A stretch of DNA of 11,219 nt from an uncultured Lachnospiraceae bacterium (GTDB lineage: Bacteria; Bacillota; Clostridia; Lachnospirales; Lachnospiraceae): positions 1 to 11,219 of the forward strand of contig CAMJWQ010000084.1 in NCBI GenBank assembly GCA_946409475.1, read 5' to 3'. The notes below the pieces were generated by a model. That model searched no databases. It was not told the origin of the DNA and was given only the letters and a program-made list of their open reading frames with translations. Positions within the stretch are counted from its first letter, which is position 1; the number at the start of each line of letters is the position of its first letter. Both the position numbers and the translations under genes were made by a program. Shown one piece after another: positions 1 to 6,734 of the stretch.

Positions 1-27
1 TGGATTCTGAATCGGAAAGCTAAAAAT

Positions 28-73
28 AAAAAATAATTTTCAAAATCATATTGACATAGAAAAAATAATTTTG
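28..73. repeat. Paired A/T motif around the transporter promoter, candidate operator
   Basis: The 13-mer AAAAAATAATTTT occurs at 28-40 and again at 60-72, a 32-base step (about three helical turns). The second copy lies between the -35 and -10 boxes, where a bound protein would block polymerase. A very similar string, GAAAAAATATTTTC, sits at 5016-5029 upstream of the RpiR-type regulator. The A/T richness of the region weakens the case. Confidence 0.35.
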
Positions 74-79
74 TATAAT
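51..79 (+). promoter_or_regulatory. Sigma-A promoter of the TAXI-TRAP transporter
   Basis: A perfect -35 TTGACA (51-56) and a perfect -10 TATAAT (74-79) are separated by 17 bases. Transcription should begin near 86, giving a leader of about 104 bases before the start codon at 190. The spacer contains an A/T motif (60-72) that is repeated exactly at 28-40. Confidence 0.85.
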
Positions 80-90
80 AACTTCAATGT

Positions 91-133
91 AACAAGGATG
101 CTACACATAAAAATGTGGTATCTTTGTTTTTTT
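91..133 (+). terminator. Leader terminator-like hairpin (candidate attenuator) before the TAXI gene
   Basis: Bases 91-101 pair with 118-128 (11 pairs, two of them G-U). After a two-base bulge, 104-108 pair with 113-117 around an AAAA loop. A run of seven T follows at 127-133. The hairpin lies about 5 bases into the predicted transcript and before the start codon, so it could stop transcription early. A second copy of TACACATAA (102-110 and 137-145) could compete for 113-117, and TGTGT (151-155) could pair with ACACA (138-142). That gives a possible set of alternative structures. No known riboswitch was recognised. Confidence 0.6.
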
Positions 134-189
134 CTTTACACATAAGGTATTGTGTCAGGATTAATAAATCAAAAATCAGGAGGTTAATT

Positions 190-1248
190 ATGAAAAAAAG
201 ATTATTGTTATTTTTGTCTGTTTGTATGGCAGTAAGTATGATGCTTTCCGGCTGTTCCGATTCCGGAAGCAAATCTGAGGATGCTGGGGTAAGCAGTGAT
301 TCCAATGATGCGGCAGATAAACCGGAGGAGGATACGGATACCTTGAAGAGCCAGAATCTTACTCTGGCGACCGGTTCCACAGGCGGTACCTATTATGCCT
401 TAGGCGGGGCCATGGCCACGGTTTGGACGGATGCCATTGATGCACTGACAATCAGTGCCATATCAACAGGGGCTTCCACAGAAAACATGAATCTCATAAA
501 CGCAGGAGAAGCAGATCTGGGTATCGCTATGAACAGTATAGCGGATGATTGCTATAACGGTACGGGAGCATTTGCAGAGACGGGAAGCCAGCAAAATTTT
601 AAAACGATTGGTGTCGTATATCCGGAGGTATTCCAGATCGTTGCCGATGCCGGACTGGGAGCCTCTTCTTTATCGGATTTAAGTGGATTAACGGTTGCGG
701 TGGGACCTGTAGGGTCGGGAACAGCTTCTGCCTCTGAAATTGTTTTTGAGGCTGCCGGAATGGATATCAGTAAGGATATTAAGGCGCAGAGGGATAGCTT
801 TTCCGATGCCACGGCAAAAATGCAGGACGGTCTTTTACAGGCAAGCTGTGCGGTACTGGCAGTTCCTGCATCTGCCATAACGGAATTGGAAACAACCAAG
901 GAAATATCCTTTATTAATATCAGTGATGAAGAGCTTGCCGCCATACAGGAAAGATTTCCTTATTATACAAGATTTGTAATACCGGCAGGAACCTACTCCA
1001 ATACGGAGGATGTTATGACTGTTACCTGCCAGGCCGCATTATACTGCCGGACTGATTTGGATGAAGAAACGGTATATGCTATTACAAAAGGGTTATATGA
1101 AAATAAGGAGGAAATTGAAAAAACACATACGGCAGGGCAATATATTAATGTAGAGACTGCTTTGGACGGCATCACTACACCCCTTCATCCGGGCGCCATA
1201 AAATATTATGAAGAGATGGGTATTGAAATACCGGAATCTTTAAAATAG
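190..1248 (+). CDS. TAXI-family TRAP transporter substrate-binding lipoprotein
   Basis: This is the extracytoplasmic solute receptor of a TRAP transporter of the TAXI type, which captures a small, usually carboxylate-bearing, solute outside the membrane and hands it to the permease. The 352-residue product starts at ATG 190, preceded by CAGGAGG (177-183); an upstream GTG at 115 lacks a ribosome binding site. Residues 1-21 form a lipoprotein signal with lipobox LSGC and lipidation at Cys22. A Ser/Asp/Glu-rich linker (about 23-55) precedes the binding domain, which opens with the TAXI hallmark LATGSTGGTYYALG (59-72). The permease follows 100 bases downstream. TAXI systems have been linked to glutamate or 2-oxoglutarate in other bacteria, but the substrate here cannot be read from sequence. 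Confidence 0.93.
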   Translation: MKKRLLLFLSVCMAVSMMLSGCSDSGSKSEDAGVSSDSNDAADKPEEDTDTLKSQNLTLATGSTGGTYYALGGAMATVWTDAIDALTISAISTGASTENMNLINAGEADLGIAMNSIADDCYNGTGAFAETGSQQNFKTIGVVYPEVFQIVADAGLGASSLSDLSGLTVAVGPVGSGTASASEIVFEAAGMDISKDIKAQRDSFSDATAKMQDGLLQASCAVLAVPASAITELETTKEISFINISDEELAAIQERFPYYTRFVIPAGTYSNTEDVMTVTCQAALYCRTDLDEETVYAITKGLYENKEEIEKTHTAGQYINVETALDGITTPLHPGAIKYYEEMGIEIPESLK

Positions 1249-1270
1249 CAGATAAGGCCTTGAGTGGAGT

Positions 1271-1296
1271 GGGAAGACCGTATAACCGGCCTTCCC
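1271..1296 (+). promoter_or_regulatory. Intercistronic hairpin between binding protein and permease genes
   Basis: GGGAAGACCG (1271-1280) pairs with CGGCCTTCCC (1287-1296) in nine of ten positions, with one A-C mismatch and a six-base loop. Only a short TTT follows, so it is a weak terminator at best. Its position suggests it protects or partly ends the upstream message, so that more binding protein than permease is made (inference). Confidence 0.5.
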
Positions 1297-1348
1297 TTTC
1301 CCGTATGTATAAGGCAGGGTCTGCTTTCCAATTAACAAGGAGGCAAAA

Positions 1349-3331
1349 ATGTCAAAACATATTGAGAAAATGGAAAATAATAAGGAAGATGTTTTAAGTA
1401 AATTTGATCGTGACTCCGCAATTCGAAAGCCGGAAGGAGCTATGGGAAAGCTTATCGTATTAATTGGTATTTGCTGGTCCTTATTTCAATTATATACGGC
1501 TGTATTCGGCACCTTTGCTTCTACGATTCAGCGAGGTACCCATATCGCCTCCGCATTAGTTCTGGTATTTCTTTTATATCCCGTAAAAAAGGGCAAGCTT
1601 ACCAATAAAATTCCCTGGTTTGATTACCTGCTGGCAGTTCTCAGCTTTTTGGCGGGACTTTATCATATTATATTCTATGAGAGCCTGCAATTGCGAAGCG
1701 GACTGTACAATCAATGGGATATTATTATCAGTATAATAGCTGTTTTGCTGATTCTGGAGGCAACGAGGCGTGTTTCCGGAATTGTCATAGTTTTGCTTGC
1801 CATAATTTTTATAGCTTATGCACTGTTTGGTGAGAATCTGCCCGGTTTTTTAGGACATGCGAAATTATCGGTTAAGAGAGTGGCTACATTTCAATGGCTT
1901 GGTACGGAGGGAATCTTAGGCTCTCCGATGTACGTTTCCTCTACATTTATATTCCTTTTTTTATTGTTTGCCACCTTCCTTAAAAAAAGCGGTGTGGGAG
2001 AATGGATGACAGGTATAGCAATGGGTGCCTGCGGAGGTGCCATAGGAGGACCGGCAAAGGCAGCAGTGGTTGCAAGTGCGCTCCAGGGTACCTTGACCGG
2101 CAGCTCTGTGGCCAATACCGTCAGTACGGGCTCCATCACCATTCCTTTAATGAAAAAGACAGGCTACAGGGGAGAATTTGCAGGCGCTGTTGAAGCGGCG
2201 GCATCGACGGGAGGGCAATTAATGCCGCCCATAATGGGTGCGGCAGCCTTTATTATGACGGAATACATAGGCTGTACCTATACTACGGTTGCACTGGCGG
2301 CATGCATACCGGCACTGCTTTATTTTACCGGTATCTTTACCAATGTACATTTTGAAGCATTGAAGCATGGATTAAGAGGCATACCCAAAGAACAAAAACC
2401 GAATTGCAGGGAGCTGTTATTAAAAGGCTGGTATATGGTCACTCCTATCCTGTTAATAATTGTTTTGCTGGTAGCCGGTTATACTCCCATGAGAGCCGCG
2501 TTATATGGCATTTTTTCCTGTATCGTAATCTGGTGCGTCGAGATGATAAAAGGATCCCATTTTCATGCGGGAAAGTTTGTGAAAGAATTTTTTTGCGGTC
2601 TGGAGGAGGGAGCCCGTTCGGCAATCTCCGTAGCCATAACCTGCGGGGCGGCAGGTATCATTGTCGGCATCATAACCTTAACGGGATTGGGTTTAAGGAT
2701 GGCAAACGGTATTGTTAACCTGGCAGGGGGGAATCTGCTGTTTACCATGTTTCTTACCATGTGTTGTTCTATTGTACTTGGAATGGGAGTTCCGACAACG
2801 GCCAACTATATTATTCAGGCAACGATTTCGGCTCCTGCCATGATCGCTCTGGGCGTAGAGCCTATTGCGGCCCATCTGTTTGTTTTCTACTTCGGTATCG
2901 TGGCCGACATAACGCCTCCCGTTGCATTAGCGGCCTTTGCCGGATCGGGCATTGCGGGCTCCCATCCGATGAAAACCGGCTTTAATGCCTTTAAACTGGG
3001 ATTCGCAGCCTATCTGGTTCCTTATATCTTTGTTTTAAATCCGGAGCTTGTTTTAGTGAGGCCGGAGGGGATGGAGGCTGCGTTGTTTGCCCTTATTATT
3101 ATAAAGGCCATCATTACAGCCGTTATCGGAATGGTTGGAATTGCATCCAGCTTTACAGGCTATTTCAGGACGGACAGCTACTGGCCTGAGAGAATTCTGC
3201 TCTTTATTGCGGGACTGACGCTGATATCTCCGTCAACGATAACGGATCTTATCGGTATAGGGCTTATGGTTATTATTTATGTCATGCAAAATCTTCGAAA
3301 GAAAAGAGCCGGTGCGGTGGCAGAGGTATAA
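1349..3331 (+). CDS. TRAP transporter fused permease (4TM-12TM, DctQ-DctM type)
   Basis: This is the membrane component of the TAXI-TRAP importer, which uses an ion gradient to move the solute delivered by the upstream lipoprotein. The 660-residue protein is very hydrophobic. The N-terminal part (about 34-160) carries the small DctQ-like membrane segments, and the rest is the DctM-like large subunit. Recognisable conserved stretches are GGPAKAAVVASALQGTLTGS (233-252), EAAASTGGQLMPPIMGAAA (282-300), GMGVPTTANYIIQA (478-491) and ADITPPVALAAFAGSG (519-534). The length fits the fused permeases that accompany TAXI receptors. The start at 1349 follows AAGGAGG (1337-1343). A strong terminator lies 57 bases after the stop, so this is a two-gene unit. 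Confidence 0.95.
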   Translation: MSKHIEKMENNKEDVLSKFDRDSAIRKPEGAMGKLIVLIGICWSLFQLYTAVFGTFASTIQRGTHIASALVLVFLLYPVKKGKLTNKIPWFDYLLAVLSFLAGLYHIIFYESLQLRSGLYNQWDIIISIIAVLLILEATRRVSGIVIVLLAIIFIAYALFGENLPGFLGHAKLSVKRVATFQWLGTEGILGSPMYVSSTFIFLFLLFATFLKKSGVGEWMTGIAMGACGGAIGGPAKAAVVASALQGTLTGSSVANTVSTGSITIPLMKKTGYRGEFAGAVEAAASTGGQLMPPIMGAAAFIMTEYIGCTYTTVALAACIPALLYFTGIFTNVHFEALKHGLRGIPKEQKPNCRELLLKGWYMVTPILLIIVLLVAGYTPMRAALYGIFSCIVIWCVEMIKGSHFHAGKFVKEFFCGLEEGARSAISVAITCGAAGIIVGIITLTGLGLRMANGIVNLAGGNLLFTMFLTMCCSIVLGMGVPTTANYIIQATISAPAMIALGVEPIAAHLFVFYFGIVADITPPVALAAFAGSGIAGSHPMKTGFNAFKLGFAAYLVPYIFVLNPELVLVRPEGMEAALFALIIIKAIITAVIGMVGIASSFTGYFRTDSYWPERILLFIAGLTLISPSTITDLIGIGLMVIIYVMQNLRKKRAGAVAEV

Positions 3332-3387
3332 ACGATAGAGGCTAACAGAGCATCCGCGTATTAAAACAGTTGGCCGCATAATAAACA

Positions 3388-3447
3388 AATCACCTTTATG
3401 TATGAGCGGAACAGTCTTAACTGCGGCAATACATAAAGGTGATTTTT
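3388..3447. terminator. Bidirectional terminator between permease and aminotransferase genes
   Basis: A perfect 16-pair stem joins 3388-3403 to 3429-3444 around a 25-base loop, which holds a further 4-pair hairpin (3412-3415 with 3420-3423). On the plus strand the stem runs into TTTTT (3443-3447). On the minus strand it ends in an ATTTGTTTATT tract. It lies between two converging genes and should stop transcription from both sides. Confidence 0.85.
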
Positions 3448-3509
3448 ATTAGGAGGCCTATTACAATAGCCTGCTGTCTTTATACCATATAAGAACGAGT
3501 GTTAAGGGG

Positions 3510-4880
3510 TTAGATACGTTGTAATGCCTTTTTGAAAGCCTCCAGGGTAAAATCAATGATTTTATCATCATGAGCTGTCGACAAACTATATCGGTTAGTT
3601 GGTTTGTTATAGATTCCTTCTTTGAAAAGAGCAAAGTCGATTTTTTTTCTGGTTGTAAAGTCGGATTTTTGAAAATCCCTGTAATTTAATATTTTTTCGC
3701 TTTCCGTTATGGCATAGTTAAATACGGTAGCTTCCCCCAGTGTAAGTATCCGGATACCCTTGGCATAAAACAACTTTTCTAATTCCTTTTTAAGAATACC
3801 GGTCCGGGCTGCGACACTGTCAAATTCCTTTTCCAGAACCTCAATAACGGCAAGCCCGATACGCAAAATCAACGGGTGCCCGTTATAGGTACCGCTGTGA
3901 AACAATACGTCCCTTGAGCTGGAGCGCTTTCCTGTGCCGGCATCAAATACATCGGAATCCTTCACCGGAGCCGTCACCATCATGATATCCTTACGGCCTC
4001 CGACGATCCCCATGGGCATGCCGCCTCCGATTACCTTTCCTAATGCCGTTAAATCCGGCTTTATATCATAAAGCCCCTGCGCGCCTTTAAGACCTGCACG
4101 GAATCCTGTTTTTACTTCATCAAAAATCAGTAAAATGCCAAGCTCGGCAGTGACCTTTCGGATTCCCCGCATAAACTCTTTTGTGGCAGGAATATAGCCG
4201 CTTTGTATAGGTTCCATTATAATGGCAGCCATTTCGTGCTGATTTTCTTTGAGAATACGGGTACAGGCTTCCAGGTCGTTAAAAGGCAATATGATGGTAT
4301 TCTCTAACTGGTATGGCTCCAGCCCTTTTGATTCCGGAAGGGGAGTCGGATTATGGATGTCTCCTGCCGATGCGATGTCCGGATTGACACTGACAAGGAC
4401 CTGGTTATAGCCGCCGTGGTAATGACCTTCAAACTTACCTATTTTATACTTACCGGTATAGGCATAGGCCATTCGCAGAGTGAAAAGAGTGGCTTCCGTA
4501 CCGGAATTCGTATAACGTAACAGTTCAATGCTGGGATAAAGCTCCTTGATCTTTTGGGCAAAGCGGCATTCCAGTTCATGAGGCGTACCATAAAGCAGGG
4601 TACCATTATCCTCAAGCTGGCTTTCTATGGCCTTATTAACGGCAGGATGTCCATGGCCGAGAATCAATGGACCGTAGGATCCCAGATAATCAACATAACG
4701 ATTACCGTCCGCGTCGGTCAGCCAGGCGCCCTTTCCCTTTTCCATAAAAATGGGATAGGGCTCATAGTATTTAATGTTGGCAGATACGCCTCCCGGGAGA
4801 CTGCACAGGGCCTTGTCAAAAAGTGCTTTGGATTTGGGAGTCAATGTTTTGTACTCTTCCATAAAATCTTCTAATGTCAT
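3510..4880 (-). CDS. Class III PLP aminotransferase, glutamate-1-semialdehyde aminomutase-like
   Basis: This is a fold-type I pyridoxal-phosphate enzyme of 456 residues. Family marks are NSGTEATLFTLRMA (125-138), FEGHYHGG (150-157), FDEVKTGFR (253-261, with the cofactor-binding Asp254) and GKVIGGGMPMG (281-291, Lys282 forming the Schiff base). The start codon at 4880 follows AGGTGA on the minus strand. It resembles HemL overall, but HSGTYNGHPL (328-337) replaces the GTLSGNP I expect in true aminomutases, and no other tetrapyrrole gene is nearby. It is therefore more likely an aminotransferase for an amino or beta-amino acid than a heme enzyme (inference). It is divergent from an RpiR-type regulator and convergent with the transporter, so it may process the imported compound. 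Confidence 0.85.
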   Translation of the reverse strand: MTLEDFMEEYKTLTPKSKALFDKALCSLPGGVSANIKYYEPYPIFMEKGKGAWLTDADGNRYVDYLGSYGPLILGHGHPAVNKAIESQLEDNGTLLYGTPHELECRFAQKIKELYPSIELLRYTNSGTEATLFTLRMAYAYTGKYKIGKFEGHYHGGYNQVLVSVNPDIASAGDIHNPTPLPESKGLEPYQLENTIILPFNDLEACTRILKENQHEMAAIIMEPIQSGYIPATKEFMRGIRKVTAELGILLIFDEVKTGFRAGLKGAQGLYDIKPDLTALGKVIGGGMPMGIVGGRKDIMMVTAPVKDSDVFDAGTGKRSSSRDVLFHSGTYNGHPLILRIGLAVIEVLEKEFDSVAARTGILKKELEKLFYAKGIRILTLGEATVFNYAITESEKILNYRDFQKSDFTTRKKIDFALFKEGIYNKPTNRYSLSTAHDDKIIDFTLEAFKKALQRI

Positions 4881-4893
4881 AAAATCACCTCAT

Positions 4894-4937
4894 AAATTTT
4901 AAAAGCGTAATAGTGCCAATGTCTGCTGCTATCACGC
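4894..4937 (-). promoter_or_regulatory. Leader hairpin with T-rich tail upstream of the aminotransferase
   Basis: Read on the minus strand, GCGTGATAG (4937-4929) pairs with CTATTACGC (4913-4905) in nine positions with one G-U. The loop is 15 bases, and TTTTAAAATTT follows. The hairpin lies between the predicted transcription start near 4955 and the ribosome binding site, so it could act as a leaky attenuator or stabilise the message. The interrupted T tract makes strong termination doubtful. Confidence 0.45.
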
Positions 4938-4961
4938 CCTTGTAATATATTTCTTATACCT

Positions 4962-4989
4962 ATTATACCCTGCAGATAAAAAATGTCAA
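4962..4989 (-). promoter_or_regulatory. Sigma-A promoter of the aminotransferase gene
   Basis: On the minus strand, a perfect TTGACA (4989-4984) and a perfect TATAAT (4967-4962) are separated by 16 bases. The predicted start near 4955 leaves a leader of about 75 bases. Confidence 0.8.
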
Positions 4990-5011
4990 ATAAATTTTAT
5001 ATTATAAACAT

Positions 5012-5033
5012 ATATGAAAAAATATTTTCGTAT
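5012..5033. promoter_or_regulatory. Imperfect 22-base palindrome, candidate RpiR operator
   Basis: Nine of eleven symmetric positions match around a core GAAAAAATATTTTC (5016-5029), flanked by ATA (5012-5014) and TAT (5031-5033). It lies between the two divergent promoters, upstream of both -35 boxes. GAAA/TTTC half-sites of this kind are in keeping with some RpiR-family operators as I remember them. The same core occurs twice at the transporter promoter (28-40 and 60-72). Confidence 0.4.
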
Positions 5034-5049
5034 TCATCCGTATATCTTC

Positions 5050-5082
5050 TGGACAGTATTCAATAAATTATGGTAATATAAT
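5050..5082 (+). promoter_or_regulatory. Probable promoter of the RpiR-GNAT unit
   Basis: TGGACA (5050-5055) is one base from the -35 consensus. Downstream lies a perfect TATAAT (5077-5082), but the spacing of 21 is long. TAATAT (5074-5079) gives 18 instead. A perfect 10-base palindrome, ACTAATTAGT (5091-5100), lies at the expected start of transcription and could be an additional operator. Confidence 0.45.
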
Positions 5083-5128
5083 TTTTAATTACTAATTAGT
5101 TTAATCCTATATGAAAAAAGGAAAAGCG

Positions 5129-5986
5129 GTGAAAAAAATGGATGAAATATTTGAGTTGATTGCAAAAAGGATGGATGGCATGAGTAAAACTCATAAAAAG
5201 CTGGCAAATTATATTTTAGAGAATAAATCCAATGTGTCCTTTTTAAATATCAGCAATTTGGCAAAATTATCCGGAACAAGTGAAGCAAGTATAGTCAGAT
5301 TCTGTACCTATCTGGGCTACAAAGGATATCCTGATTTCAAGAAGGAGCTGCAGGCTTCGGTGGAACAGCGGCTGTCTATCAGGGAAAGGCTGGCAATATC
5401 CGCAAATGTATATGAGAATAAGGAGTCCTTCGTAGCAGACATATTCCGGGATGATATCAATAATATTAATACCACTTTGGAAAATCTGGATATGAATACT
5501 TTTTTTTCTGTTTGTGAGCAGATTTTAAAGGCGAAAAGGATCTGCATTATAGCAGGCCGGAGTGCTGTCGCCTTAGGAAGCTTTTTGGAGTATTATTTAA
5601 ATCTGATATTAGGTAATGTATGCCTCATCAGCTTTGTGGAGTCACAGGCAGACGGCTTAAGTTTTTTTGGGCCTGAAACGCTGGTGATAGGCATTACCTT
5701 TTCACGTTATACAAAAGCAACCTTAGAGGCAATGGCATATGCTCATGAGCAGGGCTGTGTCTGTGTTGCCATTACAGATTCCTTTAAATCTCCCGTTGTT
5801 CCTTATTCCCAATATGCATTCTTTACGGAAACCAACATGTGGAGCTTACTGGATACGTATGTGGCGCCCTTAACATTAATTAATGCCATACTGGCCTATA
5901 TCAGTAAATTGAAAAAGGATAATATAAATGAAAGACTGAAGACCTTTGAAAAATCATGGAAGTATTTTAATATTTTTGATGAGTAG
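5129..5986 (+). CDS. MurR/RpiR-family transcriptional regulator (HTH plus SIS)
   Basis: This is a DNA-binding regulator of the RpiR family, whose members usually sense phosphorylated sugars through a SIS domain. Using the GTG start at 5129 (285 residues), the N-terminal helix-turn-helix domain covers about residues 5-80, with the recognition region ISNLAKLSGTSEASIVRFC (41-59). The SIS domain spans about 135-260, beginning KRICIIAGRSAVALGS (136-151). GTG 5129 is preferred because AAGGA (5118-5122) lies six bases upstream. ATG 5111 (291 residues) has no ribosome binding site, and ATG 5138 is also possible. It is divergent from the aminotransferase and followed 35 bases later by a GNAT gene, an arrangement typical of a local regulator. 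Its ligand is unknown. Confidence 0.9.
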   Translation: MKKMDEIFELIAKRMDGMSKTHKKLANYILENKSNVSFLNISNLAKLSGTSEASIVRFCTYLGYKGYPDFKKELQASVEQRLSIRERLAISANVYENKESFVADIFRDDINNINTTLENLDMNTFFSVCEQILKAKRICIIAGRSAVALGSFLEYYLNLILGNVCLISFVESQADGLSFFGPETLVIGITFSRYTKATLEAMAYAHEQGCVCVAITDSFKSPVVPYSQYAFFTETNMWSLLDTYVAPLTLINAILAYISKLKKDNINERLKTFEKSWKYFNIFDE

Positions 5987-6021
5987 GAAGAAACAGCCTG
6001 TCATAAATGGAGAGGAGTAAA

Positions 6022-6588
6022 ATGAATATTGTAAGGTTAACGGATAAAGAAACGGAATCCATTTTCAGAGAGCATTTACCAAATGATTTTCAACATGAAC
6101 AGATCAAGCCTTTAGATGTGATTAAAAAGCTGCTCAAGGAAGGGTCTTATATAGGATATTCCATAATGGAAAGGGAAGACATGATTGGATATGCTTTTGT
6201 ATTTGAGAGTGATAAAAACTGTGTGTTTTTGGATTATTTTGCAATATTGGAACCATATCGGAATAAAGGGCTGGGCGGAGAGTTCATAGATAAAATTTAT
6301 GCTTGCTATGGAAAGGACAGTATATTAATATTAGAGGCTGAAAATCCTGAATTTTCAGAAAGTAAAGTACTTTGTGAGAAAAGAATCGCATTTTATGAAA
6401 GAAACGGCGTAATGCGGACAAGGGTAAGGACCAGATTATTTGATTATGAATATATGATTATGTGCAAAAAGGAAAATGGAAATTATACGGATTCCTTTAT
6501 CTGTAAGAAAACGGCAGATATTTATAGGAAAATGATATCCGAAAAGTATTTTAATGAAATAGTATTTCCTTATTTAATTAAGGAATAG
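6022..6588 (+). CDS. GNAT-family N-acetyltransferase
   Basis: This is a predicted acetyl-CoA-dependent acetyltransferase of 188 residues. The acetyl-CoA-binding motif A follows the strand FLDYFAILE (69-77) as PYRNKGLGGEFID (78-90), matching the Q/R-x-x-G-x-G/A pattern. A later RIAFYERNGV (121-130) fits motif B. The start at ATG 6022 is favoured by GAGAGGAG (6010-6017); an in-frame ATG at 6007 lacks such a site and would add five residues. It lies 35 bases after the regulator gene with no terminator between, so the two are probably cotranscribed. The acceptor substrate cannot be predicted. The C-terminal 40 residues are lysine- and aromatic-rich and extend past the core fold. Confidence 0.8.
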   Translation: MNIVRLTDKETESIFREHLPNDFQHEQIKPLDVIKKLLKEGSYIGYSIMEREDMIGYAFVFESDKNCVFLDYFAILEPYRNKGLGGEFIDKIYACYGKDSILILEAENPEFSESKVLCEKRIAFYERNGVMRTRVRTRLFDYEYMIMCKKENGNYTDSFICKKTADIYRKMISEKYFNEIVFPYLIKE

Positions 6589-6592
6589 CCGG

Positions 6593-6610
6593 ATTTAACA
6601 GGTGTTAAAT
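6593..6610. promoter_or_regulatory. Perfect inverted repeat, operator-like
   Basis: ATTTAACAGGTGTTAAAT is an 8+8 base inverted repeat with a GG centre, starting 4 bases after the GNAT stop codon. The two-base centre cannot form a normal RNA loop, so a protein-binding site is more likely than a terminator. No T tract follows. The binding protein is unknown. Confidence 0.4.
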
Positions 6611-6629
6611 AACCAGGCGGGTATTTCGT

Positions 6630-6734
6630 ACTAATAGAAAGGGAAATATAAAAATCACAAGAAATACCTGAATAAAACCGAAGCGTAACTAATAAAATAT
6701 AAAAAGAAAAGGTTTAGGAGGGCTTTCTATTAGT
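6630..6734 (+). repeat. 12-base inverted repeat spanning the leader and start codon of the next gene
   Basis: ACTAATAGAAAG (6630-6641) is exactly complementary to CTTTCTATTAGT (6723-6734), 81 bases apart. The second arm contains the ATT initiation codon (6729-6731) and abuts the AGGAGG site. A second ACTAATA (6688-6694) could pair with 6728-6734 instead. The pairing could hide the start codon in the message. I see no convincing sigma-A promoter in 6589-6715. Confidence 0.5.

Noticed and set aside
98..145. A 15-codon leader peptide (MLHIKMWYLCFFLYT) overlapping the transporter leader hairpin
   Set aside because: AAGG directly touches the ATG with no spacing, so translation is unsupported. The mix of residues shows no run of one amino acid to sense.
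115..189. N-terminal extension of the TAXI receptor from GTG 115
   Set aside because: It has no ribosome binding site and would put 25 residues before a clear lipoprotein signal; ATG 190 has a strong site.
3454..3472. Small hairpin AGG-C-CTATT / AATAG-CCT between the convergent genes
   Set aside because: It has a bulge, a two-base loop and no T tract; the adjacent bidirectional terminator explains the region.
4554..4874. Plus-strand open frame of 106 codons inside the aminotransferase
   Set aside because: It is antisense to a well-conserved enzyme gene and its product resembles no family I know.
5091..5100. 10-base palindrome ACTAATTAGT as a stand-alone operator
   Set aside because: A perfect 10-base palindrome in AT-rich DNA of this length is not rare, so it is only mentioned with the regulator promoter.
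6566..6585. Hairpin TTCCTTA/TAAGGAA at the end of the GNAT gene as a terminator
   Set aside because: It is AT-rich, lies within the coding end, and has no following T tract.
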